NCBI GenBank assembly: GCA_023425485.1
Contig: JAFACO010000240.1
Location: 1-23,792, forward strand
Source of the DNA: Bacillota bacterium
Lineage (GTDB): Bacteria; Bacillota; Clostridia; Lachnospirales; Lachnospiraceae
Reading direction: 5' to 3'
Length of the DNA stretch: 23,792 nucleotides
This document shows, one piece after another, positions 1 through 7,966 of this stretch. Below the pieces are notes generated by a model, which saw nothing but the letters and a program-made list of their open reading frames with translations, was not told the origin of the DNA and searched no databases. Position 1 is the stretch's first letter; each line of letters begins with the position of its first letter. Made by a program: the position numbers and the translations under genes.

Positions 1-317
1 ATATAATAATTTTCTATGAGTTTTGTAATTTGGGGATAGCTATCTTTTTCAAGATTATATACTGGCAAAGGAGTAGGTGTCGTCGTAGCACTAGGTGCTA
101 AAGTCACCACTTGCGGAGTTATAACCACTTGCATGTCTTCTTTTGAGTTATTAAATTTAAGTTCATCGGTCTCCATAGACATTACTGACAGTTCTGCTTT
201 GCTTCTATTATTCCCTTTCGAAGTTAATTTGCCATCGCCAAGTGATATAGCAAGTAACCCCATCCCCATTGTACATAGTATTGATAACAAAATAGCCTTT
301 TTATATTTGAGCTTCAT
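1..317 (-). CDS. Secreted or membrane-anchored protein, N-terminal part only
   Basis: Partial gene: the ATG is at 317 and the frame stays open for 105 codons to the left edge, so the C-terminus is missing. A GAGGTGAT ribosome binding site precedes the ATG. The product starts with a basic stretch (MKLKYKK) and one hydrophobic segment at about residues 8-25, a signal peptide or membrane anchor. A polar region follows, then a Thr/Pro-rich stretch (TTTPTPLP) at about 80-87, then the start of a folded domain (YPQITKLIENYY). This layout of export signal, linker and domain opening with Y-P-x-I is common in uncharacterised Lachnospiraceae exported proteins. I cannot name a function from this part. 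It has its own promoter and is separate from the ktr genes upstream. Confidence 0.75.
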   Translation of the reverse strand, partial: MKLKYKKAILLSILCTMGMGLLAISLGDGKLTSKGNNRSKAELSVMSMETDELKFNNSKEDMQVVITPQVVTLAPSATTTPTPLPVYNLEKDSYPQITKLIENYY

Positions 318-333
318 CGTAATCACCTCGAAT

Positions 334-354
334 TATAATAACTAGGTTATTATA
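334..354 (-). promoter_or_regulatory. 9-bp perfect inverted repeat in the leader of the partial secreted gene
   Basis: TATAATAAC and GTTATTATA face each other across a 3-base loop, between the predicted transcription start (about 380) and the ribosome binding site of the gene at 317. It could be a leader hairpin or a repressor site. Only the symmetry is seen; the function is inferred. Confidence 0.4.
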
Positions 355-386
355 GCGCCACCCATTTATTTACATTTGTTATCTCT

Positions 387-414
387 ATTATACCAAAAGG
401 AAAACAAAAATCAA
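387..414 (-). promoter_or_regulatory. Sigma-A promoter for the partial secreted gene
   Basis: On the minus strand there is a TTGATT -35 box (409-414), a 16-base spacer and a perfect TATAAT -10 box (387-392) preceded by TGG, giving an extended -10. Transcription should begin near 380, about 60 bases before the ATG at 317. Confidence 0.6.
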
Positions 415-481
415 TAGTAGATTTAATTATTTCGTAATATATTTAATATTAATGTAATATATTGCAATTAGCTATACTCTT

Positions 482-1132
482 TTACTTCACACTTCGAAAT
501 CTCTTTAAATCTGAATTGGTACCCATAATCGTAATAATCACTCCATTTTCTATCACTGTATCAGCATCGGGATTAATATTGGTATACTCATCATGCTTAA
601 TAGCAAGAATGTTAATTCCATATTTAGACCTTACCGCAAGATTTCCGAGATTTTTCCCAATCCAAGAGTTTGGCGGAGCAATACTAACAATACTGTAATC
701 CGGTGAAATCTCAATGATATCATAGAAATTATGTGTGACTAAATTGTTAGCCACCTTAACTCCCATATCCTTTTCAGGCAAAATAACCTTATCAGCTCCC
801 AGCTTATAAAGAATTTTTTCTTCGAACTCATCCTGCGTTTTGACAAGAATATATTTTACTCCTAACTCCTTAAGTAATACTGTTGTCATTATACTGGTTT
901 GCATATTTGTACCAACAGCAACGATAACTGCATCAAATTTATTAACATCAATAGATTTCAAGAAAGTTTCACTCGTGATATCCGCCTGAATCGTATGTGG
1001 GATAATTCCAGCAAATTCATTTACTATATTTTCGTCCTTGTCTACTCCAAGTACCTCATAATCCATATCAAACAGTGTTTTTGCAATACTTTTTCCAAAC
1101 ATGCCAAGCCCTAAGACAATAAATGATTTCAT
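482..1132 (-). CDS. ktrA: Potassium uptake regulatory subunit, KtrA/TrkA family (RCK domain)
   Basis: 216 residues, the normal length for KtrA. It is a cytoplasmic gating ring protein that binds nucleotides (ATP/ADP or NAD) and controls K+ flow through the KtrB membrane subunit. The N-terminal Rossmann fold (RCK_N) begins at once with the G-L-G-M-F-G nucleotide motif at residues 8-13 and has the acidic end of strand two in V-D-K-D (about 30-33). The C-terminal RCK_C part covers about 135-216. In KtrA proteins of Bacillus this part binds cyclic di-AMP; that is family knowledge and not visible here. AGGAG lies 7 bases before the ATG. The ktrB stop is 10 bases upstream, so the two form an operon with ktrB first. 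TrkA is the alternative name; the single RCK unit and the pairing with a 459-residue KtrB favour Ktr. Confidence 0.9.
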   Translation of the reverse strand: MKSFIVLGLGMFGKSIAKTLFDMDYEVLGVDKDENIVNEFAGIIPHTIQADITSETFLKSIDVNKFDAVIVAVGTNMQTSIMTTVLLKELGVKYILVKTQDEFEEKILYKLGADKVILPEKDMGVKVANNLVTHNFYDIIEISPDYSIVSIAPPNSWIGKNLGNLAVRSKYGINILAIKHDEYTNINPDADTVIENGVIITIMGTNSDLKRFRSVK

Positions 1133-1142
1133 ATATGTTCTC

Positions 1143-2522
1143 CTATCCTACTGTAATTTTTCCTTCCGGGTATCGATATCCCCTATTATCTTTTCCACTT
1201 CTCGTATTAAATGCGGCAAATGTTGTTATTATCCCTACTCTTCCTAGGAACATAGTAATAATCAACTGGTATTTACTTGTATCCTTTAAATACGGTGTTA
1301 TTTCTGTGGATGCACCTGCCGTGCTAAACGCAGATACCGATTCAAAAAGTACCTGCACCAGACTTCCTTCCCTGTTGATCAGCAAAACTATTGTTGTCAG
1401 CATAATAAGTGTTAAGCTCAACATAAATACCGAGACAGCCTTCAGGATAATATCAGCGGAAATCCTTCTCTTAAGCATATGAACCTCTGAATTCCCCTTA
1501 AGAAATGAAACAACTGCAGCAATCAGCACAAACAGAGTGGTAACCTTAATTCCCCCGGCCGTTGAACCCGGAGCACCACCAATAAACATAAGCAGCATTG
1601 TAATAAAGATTGAGAGTGTACTCATTTCATGGATTGGTACGGTACCAAAACCCGCTGTCCTTGAAGAAACTGAATGAAAGAATGAATTCAGCAAGCTTAA
1701 ATGCCCAGGTAATTCCCTCATTGTATTGTTCTTCTCAAAGACCATAATTAATATTGTTCCTGAAACAATCAGAGATATTGTCATAATCAAAACTATTTTT
1801 GAATGCAAGGTAAATCTCGAAAACCTTTTTACCTTTGTAATATCCTCCCATACAATAAATCCCAGTCCCCCAGCTATAATTAAAGCTGACGTCGTTAAAA
1901 TAAATAAAAAGTTACTGCTATAATCCTTCAGTCCGATATATTTCTCCGAATCTGTACCAAAGACATCAAATCCGGCATTACAAAAGGAGGAAATGGAATG
2001 AAAAATACTCTTACCGATTCCCTCTATGACTCCATAAATGGGAATTAGGTTAATTGAGGTTAAAACAGCTCCTAGACCTTCAATTATAATCATCATCTTT
2101 AATATTTTCTTAAATATTAAAACCACATTCTCTAGAGAAAAGTTGCTGATGGATTCCTTAATCGCCATACGCTGACTTAAGTCAAGGTTTTTCCCCGTAA
2201 TTATAGATAAAAGAGTAACCATTGACATAATACCAAGTGCACCAATCTGCAATAAAAGGAGAATAACTATTTTGCCGAATAAGGACCAATAAGTATTCGT
2301 ATCCACAACCACCATACCGGTTACACATACAGAGGAGGTCGCTGTAAATAAAGCTGTAAGAAAGCTGGCTTGATTTCCACCCCTTGTGCTAACAGGCAGG
2401 GAAAGCAAAATGGCTCCGATCAGGATAAGCAGAGCAAAACCGCAAAATATCATCCTTGCAGGTGATTTTCTTATTAACCGATCTATACTTTTCACAGTTT
2501 TACTTAGTCTAAAAACGCTCAT
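1143..2522 (-). CDS. ktrB: Potassium-translocating membrane subunit, KtrB/TrkH family
   Basis: 459 residues from the ATG at 2522. It is the K+ channel-like subunit with four membrane-pore-membrane repeats. The four selectivity-filter loops are all visible: SSVCVTGM, SSFCNAGFD, SSRTAGFG and SAFSTAGAS, each with the filter glycine. GGAPGSTAGGIK, typical of the KtrB/TrkH core, is also present. The frame can be read 29 codons further to a TTG at 2609, but that TTG is the first base group of a -35 box (TTGAAA, 2604-2609) and has no ribosome binding site. The ATG at 2522 has GAGGG just before it and puts the first membrane helix at the usual distance. ktrA follows after 10 bases, so both subunits are made from one transcript. 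Confidence 0.92.
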   Translation of the reverse strand: MSVFRLSKTVKSIDRLIRKSPARMIFCGFALLILIGAILLSLPVSTRGGNQASFLTALFTATSSVCVTGMVVVDTNTYWSLFGKIVILLLLQIGALGIMSMVTLLSIITGKNLDLSQRMAIKESISNFSLENVVLIFKKILKMMIIIEGLGAVLTSINLIPIYGVIEGIGKSIFHSISSFCNAGFDVFGTDSEKYIGLKDYSSNFLFILTTSALIIAGGLGFIVWEDITKVKRFSRFTLHSKIVLIMTISLIVSGTILIMVFEKNNTMRELPGHLSLLNSFFHSVSSRTAGFGTVPIHEMSTLSIFITMLLMFIGGAPGSTAGGIKVTTLFVLIAAVVSFLKGNSEVHMLKRRISADIILKAVSVFMLSLTLIMLTTIVLLINREGSLVQVLFESVSAFSTAGASTEITPYLKDTSKYQLIITMFLGRVGIITTFAAFNTRSGKDNRGYRYPEGKITVG

Positions 2523-2580
2523 ACCCACCCTCGTTTCATTAAGATAATACAAATTTAACAATATATAACTGTTAAAAAAC

Positions 2581-2609
2581 ATTGTACCGTAACGAAATAC
2601 TGATTTCAA
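2581..2609 (-). promoter_or_regulatory. Sigma-A promoter of the ktrBA operon
   Basis: TTGAAA (2604-2609), a 17-base spacer and TACAAT (2581-2586) on the minus strand; each box differs from consensus by one base. Transcription should start near 2574, leaving a leader of about 52 bases. A small dyad (TTAACA-N9-TGTTAA, 2555-2575) overlaps the start point. The leader is too short for a ydaO-type cyclic di-AMP riboswitch, which often precedes ktr genes. Confidence 0.65.
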
Positions 2610-2667
2610 CCATATTTGGTAACCGTCTAACTATTACGGTTTTGCCTTAGGAAAACCTCCACCACCG

Positions 2668-2696
2668 AAAATGGCAGCCCTTGCGGACTGCCGTTT
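2668..2696 (-). terminator. Hairpin terminator of the GH88-DUF2264 operon
   Basis: A 12-pair stem with one mismatch and a 4-base loop. The core arms are GGCAG and CTGCC, and the A/T-rich base gives TTTT on the minus strand. It lies about 30 bases after the DUF2264 stop and separates that operon from ktrBA. Confidence 0.7.
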
Positions 2697-2726
2697 TCAT
2701 ATATTCTATAGCAAGTCATCTAATGA

Positions 2727-4781
2727 TTAGACCTGCAGATTACCTTCGATACCCTCAAATTCGATTACCTTATAATATCCATCCTTCATAGTAATTCTAA
2801 TCGGACCATAACCACCGCATTTCTCAAGGTCTGAATACTCAATATTTTGAATAGGAAAAATATCTTCCTCCTTAAAATCCTCCAAACTTTCCTTTGTAAT
2901 TATTTGAGAGATCAAAACATAGGGTTCATAGCCATACTGTACTTCTCTGGTCAGCTTTGAATAGATTATGATAGATTTTTCGGAATCAGGATTGGTTCCT
3001 CTGCTGTCTTGGACGGCCAGCTCATCCCATCCATCGTATATAGTCATAGCCAGCTGTTTCTCTTTCCCTGTATAATCACGTCCTTTTAGAATAATAGCTT
3101 TGGCATTATCCTTTTCTATTTTTATTATGTCTGTACCATTATCCGGGAAACCGTAAGCCCCAAGTGTTAAAGAAATCGGTCTTCGATACAGTCTCACCTT
3201 ATCCACTCTAATAATCCCGTAGGGCACTGTGAAATCCGCCAAATTCAACGCCTGCTTCCAGTGGCATTCTCCAGCCAAATCATAATGAAAGAACTGTCTT
3301 CGATATAGGACTCCTTCTTTTTCTCCGTGCCAGAAGGTTACATTACACTTTTCATAGTTACTGGAAGTCAAATCCTTCAGAACATATTGCTGTGATTCAA
3401 CCTCTTTTGAAGGTGCTGCTTCCCAGGGATACTTACTGTTGAAGCATAGCTTAGAATAGTTCCACATACCATGCAGATCCCCAATATTCTTAACCACCTT
3501 ACCGGTACGAAGAATCGTCTCCCCATTTGCCTCGTGATTAGAAAAGCAAAGTGCAGGATTGTTTAAGGTTGTTACCTTTACTTCCTTTGCTCCAAGCTTT
3601 TCCCAGCTTCCATTGTTCTCGGTTGCCGTCCAGAAGGGATGGTTCTCTGGCAAGTGCAAACAAAGAAATGCTTTCCCCAACCAGAAGGGAGATTCTGCGC
3701 AGGAATACCCTTGTACCAATGGCGTAAATTGCCCATAAAATCCTAAGGTTGGTACACCTTTATACAGGAAGTCCTCTCTGGTTAAAAACTGCAGCAAGGA
3801 GCCGGAAGAGATCCTTCTCGACAGCCCCGGATCTGCAGTCGTGTTCTGCAACATTAAGTTACCATCAAAGGAGCTGGTCGCTGCATTTCTATAAATATTG
3901 CTTCTCCCCCACATCAGCGTAAACCCATCTTTATCAAAAAAATCTGCGTAGGTTTCCATTAATCGATTTGAATTTTCTTCAAACTTTTGTGCTAGATAAG
4001 GTTCTTTTTCATAACCATACCACCTGTTCCAAAGAGGAGCATAGACATTAAATGCCCAACAGGAATAATAGTCAAAGGAATGACCATCCCGATACCAACC
4101 ATCTCCAGCATAATAATTCAAAATTGTCTGGGCATGATCTCTCATTATATTTTTGTCAATCGGATACCCTTCCTGATATAGAAAGGCCAAATCCAGCATA
4201 TTGAATAAACGCCAGTTCTGAGGTACCGTATTGCCATGAGCAAATCCAGATAAAAATTCAGCAATAATATCTTTCTCTGCTTTTGTATAGGTATCCCAGA
4301 TTTCTTCTTTACAGTTTTGCAGACAGACTACCAGGGCGCAGGTTTCCACTGTCTGCTGAAAAGCGCGGAACGGATCCTCATTTCCCGCCCATAATCTTAG
4401 TTCCTCGTAACTTCCAACACTGTTAGGATCTCCCTTTGTGCAAGCCCTTAAAACCTGTGACTTATAGTAATCTTTTATTTTATAATTACATATAGTAAGG
4501 TCAGGATTAATATGAATCAATGGTGCTGCAATGAAAAATGATCTAGCCAGTCCTTCAAAGATTTCTGCCCTTATCTGTGCTTGTGAACTATCTTCTCTGG
4601 GGTAGGAAATTATTAATTCCTTCCTGGGCATCACGACAGGGTCATCCATAGATTTAATATGTTGAAAAACACCTGATAACAGATACTCTCCGGCTTCTAT
4701 CCAGCTTTCTCTGGTTAATCCGGTATAGGGACTTAATGTAAAGTCCAATGTTTTAGGTTGAAAAACCATTTCCTCTACCAT
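2727..4781 (-). CDS. DUF2264 family protein, probable uronic-acid-active glycoside hydrolase
   Basis: 684 residues, no signal peptide, so it acts in the cytoplasm. The N-terminal half (about 15-400) matches the DUF2264 family: G-L-T-R-E-S-W near residue 21, an (alpha/alpha) toroid-like run of helices, and the hallmark W-Y-R-D-G-H-S-F-D-Y-Y at about 229-239. The C-terminal half is rich in beta strands and aromatic residues. As I recall, some DUF2264 members have been placed in a CAZy family with beta-glucuronidase activity (GH154); I could not check this. The gene lies 15 bases behind the GH88 gene, so a job on uronic-acid oligosaccharides fits. The start is uncertain: ATG 4781 has GAGAGG directly against it, while ATG 4769 (residue 5) is also possible. 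Confidence 0.8.
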   Translation of the reverse strand: MVEEMVFQPKTLDFTLSPYTGLTRESWIEAGEYLLSGVFQHIKSMDDPVVMPRKELIISYPREDSSQAQIRAEIFEGLARSFFIAAPLIHINPDLTICNYKIKDYYKSQVLRACTKGDPNSVGSYEELRLWAGNEDPFRAFQQTVETCALVVCLQNCKEEIWDTYTKAEKDIIAEFLSGFAHGNTVPQNWRLFNMLDLAFLYQEGYPIDKNIMRDHAQTILNYYAGDGWYRDGHSFDYYSCWAFNVYAPLWNRWYGYEKEPYLAQKFEENSNRLMETYADFFDKDGFTLMWGRSNIYRNAATSSFDGNLMLQNTTADPGLSRRISSGSLLQFLTREDFLYKGVPTLGFYGQFTPLVQGYSCAESPFWLGKAFLCLHLPENHPFWTATENNGSWEKLGAKEVKVTTLNNPALCFSNHEANGETILRTGKVVKNIGDLHGMWNYSKLCFNSKYPWEAAPSKEVESQQYVLKDLTSSNYEKCNVTFWHGEKEGVLYRRQFFHYDLAGECHWKQALNLADFTVPYGIIRVDKVRLYRRPISLTLGAYGFPDNGTDIIKIEKDNAKAIILKGRDYTGKEKQLAMTIYDGWDELAVQDSRGTNPDSEKSIIIYSKLTREVQYGYEPYVLISQIITKESLEDFKEEDIFPIQNIEYSDLEKCGGYGPIRITMKDGYYKVIEFEGIEGNLQV

Positions 4782-4796
4782 CCTCTCTTATCCATC

Positions 4797-5927
4797 TTAC
4801 CAAATAAACAGTTCCTGCTTCGTAAGCTTCCATATTGCTTCGACAAAGAAATAATCCCCGTAGATAAGTGCAAACTCATGATTTTTGTCATGATAGGCTG
4901 CTGTACATTTTTCTAAAATATTATCTGTATTTACCTCCCAGTTACATCTGTTATTCTCCAAGGCTTTCAGCAGTTTCAACGCATTATTCCAATAAATATG
5001 CTTCTCCTGCTCCGCAACATATTTTTCAATTTCTAACATACCGCAGGCGGCAATTGCTGCTGCCGAAGAATCTTCAATTAGAGGAGCTGTGGGCTGCCTG
5101 AAATCCACAGGAATCAGTCCGTTCTCCGGTATATTGGCAATGAAATAATTAGCTATCCTTTTCGCAGCATTAAGGTACTTTTCATTCTGCGTATGAGTAT
5201 AGCTTAACACAAAGCCATACAAAGCCCAGGCTTGGCCTCTTGTCCAAGAGGAACCCTCTTCATAGCCCTGTCCCCCAAAGGTCTTCACCATCTCACCAGT
5301 GGAAGGGTTAAATTCTATAATATGATTTACCGAGCCATCACCACGAATAAAATACTTCTCTGCAGTATCCGCATGCATGGTTGCTACCTGAAGATATCTG
5401 GGATCCTTCGTCTCTTCAAAAGCCCAGTAAAGAAGCGGCAGATTCATCATACAGTCGATAATTGCCCAGCCTGCAAGCTTGCCGGACCCATCATCGTTCC
5501 AGGCACGAATGAACTGTCCAATTGGATTAAAGCGGCCTGCCAAATCATTCGCTGCCAATAAACCTCGATTGCGTGATTCTTGATTTCCTGTAAGCCGATA
5601 GTGTGCGATGGCGGTAGTTAGCCATTTAAAACCACTGTCATGGTCCATTCCCATATAATTCATCAAATTCTTATCGAGCTTAATCTCATTATCCAGGGCT
5701 ATTTCCTTATACTTACCTGTTTTTGTAGCATGATACAACTGCCACATTAATCCTCCCCAGAACCCATTGGTCCACCAACAGATATTTTCCACGGACATAT
5801 CATTATATGAACCCTCTACCGTAGTGTATGGTATTTTATAACGGTTCCTATCCGCCACAACGCTAACCTTTTCCCTTATCTTCCTGGATACCTCTTCTGC
5901 CCAGTTTAGATCTTTTAATTTATCCAT
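4797..5927 (-). CDS. Unsaturated glucuronyl hydrolase, glycoside hydrolase family 88
   Basis: 376 residues, close to the usual GH88 length, with no signal peptide. These enzymes hydrate and split the 4,5-unsaturated uronic acid that polysaccharide lyases leave on oligosaccharide ends. The two catalytic aspartates can be placed. One is in D-H-D-S-G-F (residue 97) and one in W-A-I-I-D-C (158); they are 61 residues apart, the same distance as Asp88 and Asp149 in the studied Bacillus sp. GL1 enzyme. The family signatures W-W-T-N-G-F-W-G-G and S-S-W-T-R-G-Q-A-W-A are also present. The frame could open one codon earlier with GTG (5930), but ATG 5927 sits 7 bases after AGGGGG and is preferred. It is the first gene of an operon with DUF2264 and is read divergently from an AraC regulator. 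Confidence 0.9.
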   Translation of the reverse strand: MDKLKDLNWAEEVSRKIREKVSVVADRNRYKIPYTTVEGSYNDMSVENICWWTNGFWGGLMWQLYHATKTGKYKEIALDNEIKLDKNLMNYMGMDHDSGFKWLTTAIAHYRLTGNQESRNRGLLAANDLAGRFNPIGQFIRAWNDDGSGKLAGWAIIDCMMNLPLLYWAFEETKDPRYLQVATMHADTAEKYFIRGDGSVNHIIEFNPSTGEMVKTFGGQGYEEGSSWTRGQAWALYGFVLSYTHTQNEKYLNAAKRIANYFIANIPENGLIPVDFRQPTAPLIEDSSAAAIAACGMLEIEKYVAEQEKHIYWNNALKLLKALENNRCNWEVNTDNILEKCTAAYHDKNHEFALIYGDYFFVEAIWKLTKQELFIW

Positions 5928-5956
5928 CACATTTCCCCCTAATCACTAATCGATAC

Positions 5957-5962
5957 ATTATA
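5957..5962 (-). promoter_or_regulatory. -10 box of the GH88 operon, with a poor -35
   Basis: A perfect TATAAT on the minus strand about 30 bases before the GH88 ATG. The sequence 17 bases upstream (TGTAGT) is far from TTGACA. This pattern fits a promoter that needs an activator, presumably the divergent AraC protein. Confidence 0.5.
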
Positions 5963-6008
5963 ATGCCATAAACGCCTATACTACATGCACTAAAAACACT
6001 TTAACACG

Positions 6009-6025
6009 CTTATAACTATTATAAG
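6009..6025. promoter_or_regulatory. Candidate operator between the GH88 operon and the AraC gene
   Basis: Perfect inverted repeat CTTATAA-CTA-TTATAAG. It lies 3 bases from the AraC -35 box and roughly 60 bases upstream of the predicted GH88 transcription start. A further CTTATAA half-site (6050-6056) overlaps the AraC -10 box. This layout would allow activation on one side and self-repression on the other; that reading is inference. Confidence 0.45.
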
Positions 6026-6028
6026 TAA

Positions 6029-6057
6029 TTGAAATACTCAAGTTAATAACTTATAAT
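6029..6057 (+). promoter_or_regulatory. Sigma-A promoter of the AraC-type regulator
   Basis: TTGAAA (6029-6034), a 17-base spacer and a perfect TATAAT (6052-6057). Transcription should start near 6064, about 40 bases before the ATG. Confidence 0.7.
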
Positions 6058-6103
6058 GTTATATACTAACCTATTCTGCTATATCTCGATAATGGAGGTT
6101 CTA

Positions 6104-6886
6104 ATGTTTACTGTGTTAAACGGAGGTTGTAATGCCAGGCATCCCAGTTCATTTTTTATGTCACGGCCAAAAGGTTTACATCATTATGTATTGCTTATTA
6201 TAAAGTCTCCTGCCAATTTTAATATTCATGGTAAATGCTTTGTTACTAAACCCGGAAGTGCCGTTTTGATTGATCGTAATACACCGTACCAATACCATAA
6301 TCCGGATGGAGATTATACAGACGACTGGTTGCATCTGGATTGTAATGATGATGAGTGCTTCAGAAGCTCCGGTATAATCTTTAATGAAATTATCACCTTA
6401 CGTAACCCGTCAAAATTCACCTTATACCTGCAACAACTTTTATGGGAAAGGAATTATACTTCTGAAAAATTTAGAGATGATAATGTAAATATGCTTCTGC
6501 AGGTATTATTGAATAACTTAATTCTTGCTTACCAGGAAAAAGATATGCTACCGTCTTACAGCCCATATTACACAAAACTGCAGAATATACGATTATCCCT
6601 GCAAGCCACTCCTTACACGAAATATTCAGCCGAAAGTATCTCGGAATTATTAGGGATAAGTGCCTCCTATTTTCAGCACCTATATACTGTTTTCTTCGGT
6701 ATCTCCTTTCAATCAGACTTAATTAATATGCGAATCGAATATGCAAAAAATTTAATAATCTCATCCAGCCTGACCATAGATCAAATCTCTCAAATGTGTG
6801 GTTATTCCAATGAGATTCACTTTTATCGTCAGTTCCGCAAAAAAACGGGAATGACTCCTTTGGAATATAGAAAAAGTCAGATGTAG
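6104..6886 (+). CDS. AraC-family transcriptional regulator, probable regulator of the GH88 operon
   Basis: 260 residues. The N-terminal half (about 10-140) has the AraC_binding cupin pattern, including K-P-G-S-A-V-L-I near 56-63 and W-L-H-L-D-C, and should bind a sugar ligand. The last 100 residues hold the two helix-turn-helix units; the first contains A-E-S-I-S-E-L-L-G-I-S-A-S-Y-F and the second ends with the family signature G-Y-S-N-E-I-H-F-Y-R-Q-F and G-M-T-P-L-E-Y-R. Longer starts at 6056 and 6092 are possible, but only ATG 6104 has a proper site, GGAGG five bases upstream, and the promoter start near 6064 rules out 6056. It is the only plus-strand gene here and faces away from the GH88-DUF2264 operon, its most likely target. 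Confidence 0.88.
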   Translation: MFTVLNGGCNARHPSSFFMSRPKGLHHYVLLIIKSPANFNIHGKCFVTKPGSAVLIDRNTPYQYHNPDGDYTDDWLHLDCNDDECFRSSGIIFNEIITLRNPSKFTLYLQQLLWERNYTSEKFRDDNVNMLLQVLLNNLILAYQEKDMLPSYSPYYTKLQNIRLSLQATPYTKYSAESISELLGISASYFQHLYTVFFGISFQSDLINMRIEYAKNLIISSSLTIDQISQMCGYSNEIHFYRQFRKKTGMTPLEYRKSQM

Positions 6887-6908
6887 CTGCTATTATCTCG
6901 CATATAAA

Positions 6909-6935
6909 AAAGCATGACCAAAACGGTCATGCTTT
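6909..6935. terminator. Bidirectional hairpin terminator between convergent genes
   Basis: A perfect 11-bp stem (AAAGCATGACC/GGTCATGCTTT) with a 5-base loop. On the minus strand it is followed by TTTTTT, a good U-tract for the membrane-protein gene that ends at 6991. In the plus direction it sits 22 bases after the AraC stop with a weaker U-tract. Confidence 0.8.
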
Positions 6936-6990
6936 AAATATTCCTTTATTAGTTCCTTTCACTAATATCATAAAAATTATTATGTATTAT

Positions 6991-7659
6991 TTAAAAAGCA
7001 AACATAAGAAATAAGATTGGTAATGTCTTTTTTATATCTCTATTCACCAGCAAATATACGATACCAAAGGTAAATCCGCCTAGGGCTGCCATTAATCCAA
7101 CTGTAATACTTCCCTTAGTGAAAATATGTGCAAATCCCCAGGTTACCGCTAATATAATACCGCCATAGGGTATATTTTTTCTCTTAAACCACACTTCAAA
7201 TGCTTTTTGTGCATATACTAAAATCATTGTAAATAGAGCGGTTTCGAAAATATAATAAATATATTGAAAAATAAACTTTAATAACCCTTTTTTTTCGAAC
7301 TCTTTTACCACTTTAAAGCCGTCCCAATCCATATAAGAAACGGAAATCGAGAATATAATACATAGAGCTACGCCTAACCACTGCCATAATTTCATTTTAT
7401 TTTCTCTAACAAAAATGTCGAAGCCATATTTTTGTTTCGAATATCTTATAATCAACCAGGTAATAATTCCCCAGGTAATGCAAGTAACTACCCAATGAAT
7501 GATGTTTTGGCTAACACTCCAATCTGCCATCTGCTTTCCGTAGATCATTGGTTCAAGCATAAAAGCATAGATTGCTTCTATTCCCAAACCTCCAAAAGCA
7601 TATAATGCTAAAGACAAATAGTCTAAACCTTTAGCCTCTATTATTTTACTTTTGTTCAT
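6991..7659 (-). CDS. Multi-pass membrane protein, CPBP/Abi-like
   Basis: 222 residues with about six to seven hydrophobic helices. The C-terminal third resembles CPBP (CAAX protease and bacteriocin-processing) proteins: a helix with F-E-T-A-L-F-T, then A-V-T-W-G-F-A-H-I-F with the conserved histidine, then a glycine-rich helix G-G-F-T-F-G-I-V-Y ending in N-R-D. The first CPBP motif is normally E-E-x-x-x-R and here only one of those glutamates is seen, so it may be a divergent or non-catalytic member. The frame reaches back to 7689, but the start at 7659 has GGGAGG 6 bases before the ATG. It is a single-gene transcript with its own promoter and terminator. Family confidence is moderate; that it is a membrane protein is certain. 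Confidence 0.6.
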   Translation of the reverse strand: MNKSKIIEAKGLDYLSLALYAFGGLGIEAIYAFMLEPMIYGKQMADWSVSQNIIHWVVTCITWGIITWLIIRYSKQKYGFDIFVRENKMKLWQWLGVALCIIFSISVSYMDWDGFKVVKEFEKKGLLKFIFQYIYYIFETALFTMILVYAQKAFEVWFKRKNIPYGGIILAVTWGFAHIFTKGSITVGLMAALGGFTFGIVYLLVNRDIKKTLPILFLMFAF

Positions 7660-7732
7660 ATTCTTCCTCCCAGTTTTATTTACAAACACTTATATGTACA
7701 TTCGAACCATCTTATAGAGTATTTTTTACCAC

Positions 7733-7761
7733 ATCATACCATAAAATAACATAATTTACAA
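7733..7761 (-). promoter_or_regulatory. Promoter of the CPBP-like gene
   Basis: Minus strand: TTGTAA (7756-7761), a 17-base spacer and TATGAT (7733-7738), with TGG before the -10 giving an extended -10. The predicted start near 7726 leaves a leader of about 65 bases. Confidence 0.5.
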
Positions 7762-7817
7762 ATATTTTAATGATAAATATTTCACAATCCGTATCATTTA
7801 TTATAAATTTTGAAAAA

Positions 7818-7845
7818 AGGCTTACCGTTATGAATCGGCAAGCCT
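7818..7845 (-). terminator. Hairpin terminator of the GH5 lipoprotein gene
   Basis: Stem AGGCTTGCCG/CGGTAAGCCT on the minus strand (10 pairs with one mismatch, 8-base loop) followed by TTTTTTC. It lies about 120 bases after the stop, so the 3' untranslated stretch 7846-7966 is AT-rich and otherwise featureless. Confidence 0.75.
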
Positions 7846-7966
7846 ATTTCGATTTAACTAAATCTAATATTCAATTAAACGTACATCTCATCTGTTTTAT
7901 TCTTTCTAAAGCATATTGCATTATACATAATATAGAGATTTATCCAAACCCATTACGTATATCAGA

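Noticed and set aside
133..345. 70-codon plus-strand frame at the left edge
   Set aside because: It overlaps the minus-strand secreted gene, which has a promoter, ribosome binding site and signal peptide; the plus frame has none.
2523..2580. Cyclic di-AMP riboswitch before ktrB
   Set aside because: The leader is only about 50 bases, too short for the ydaO type, and shows no matching motifs.
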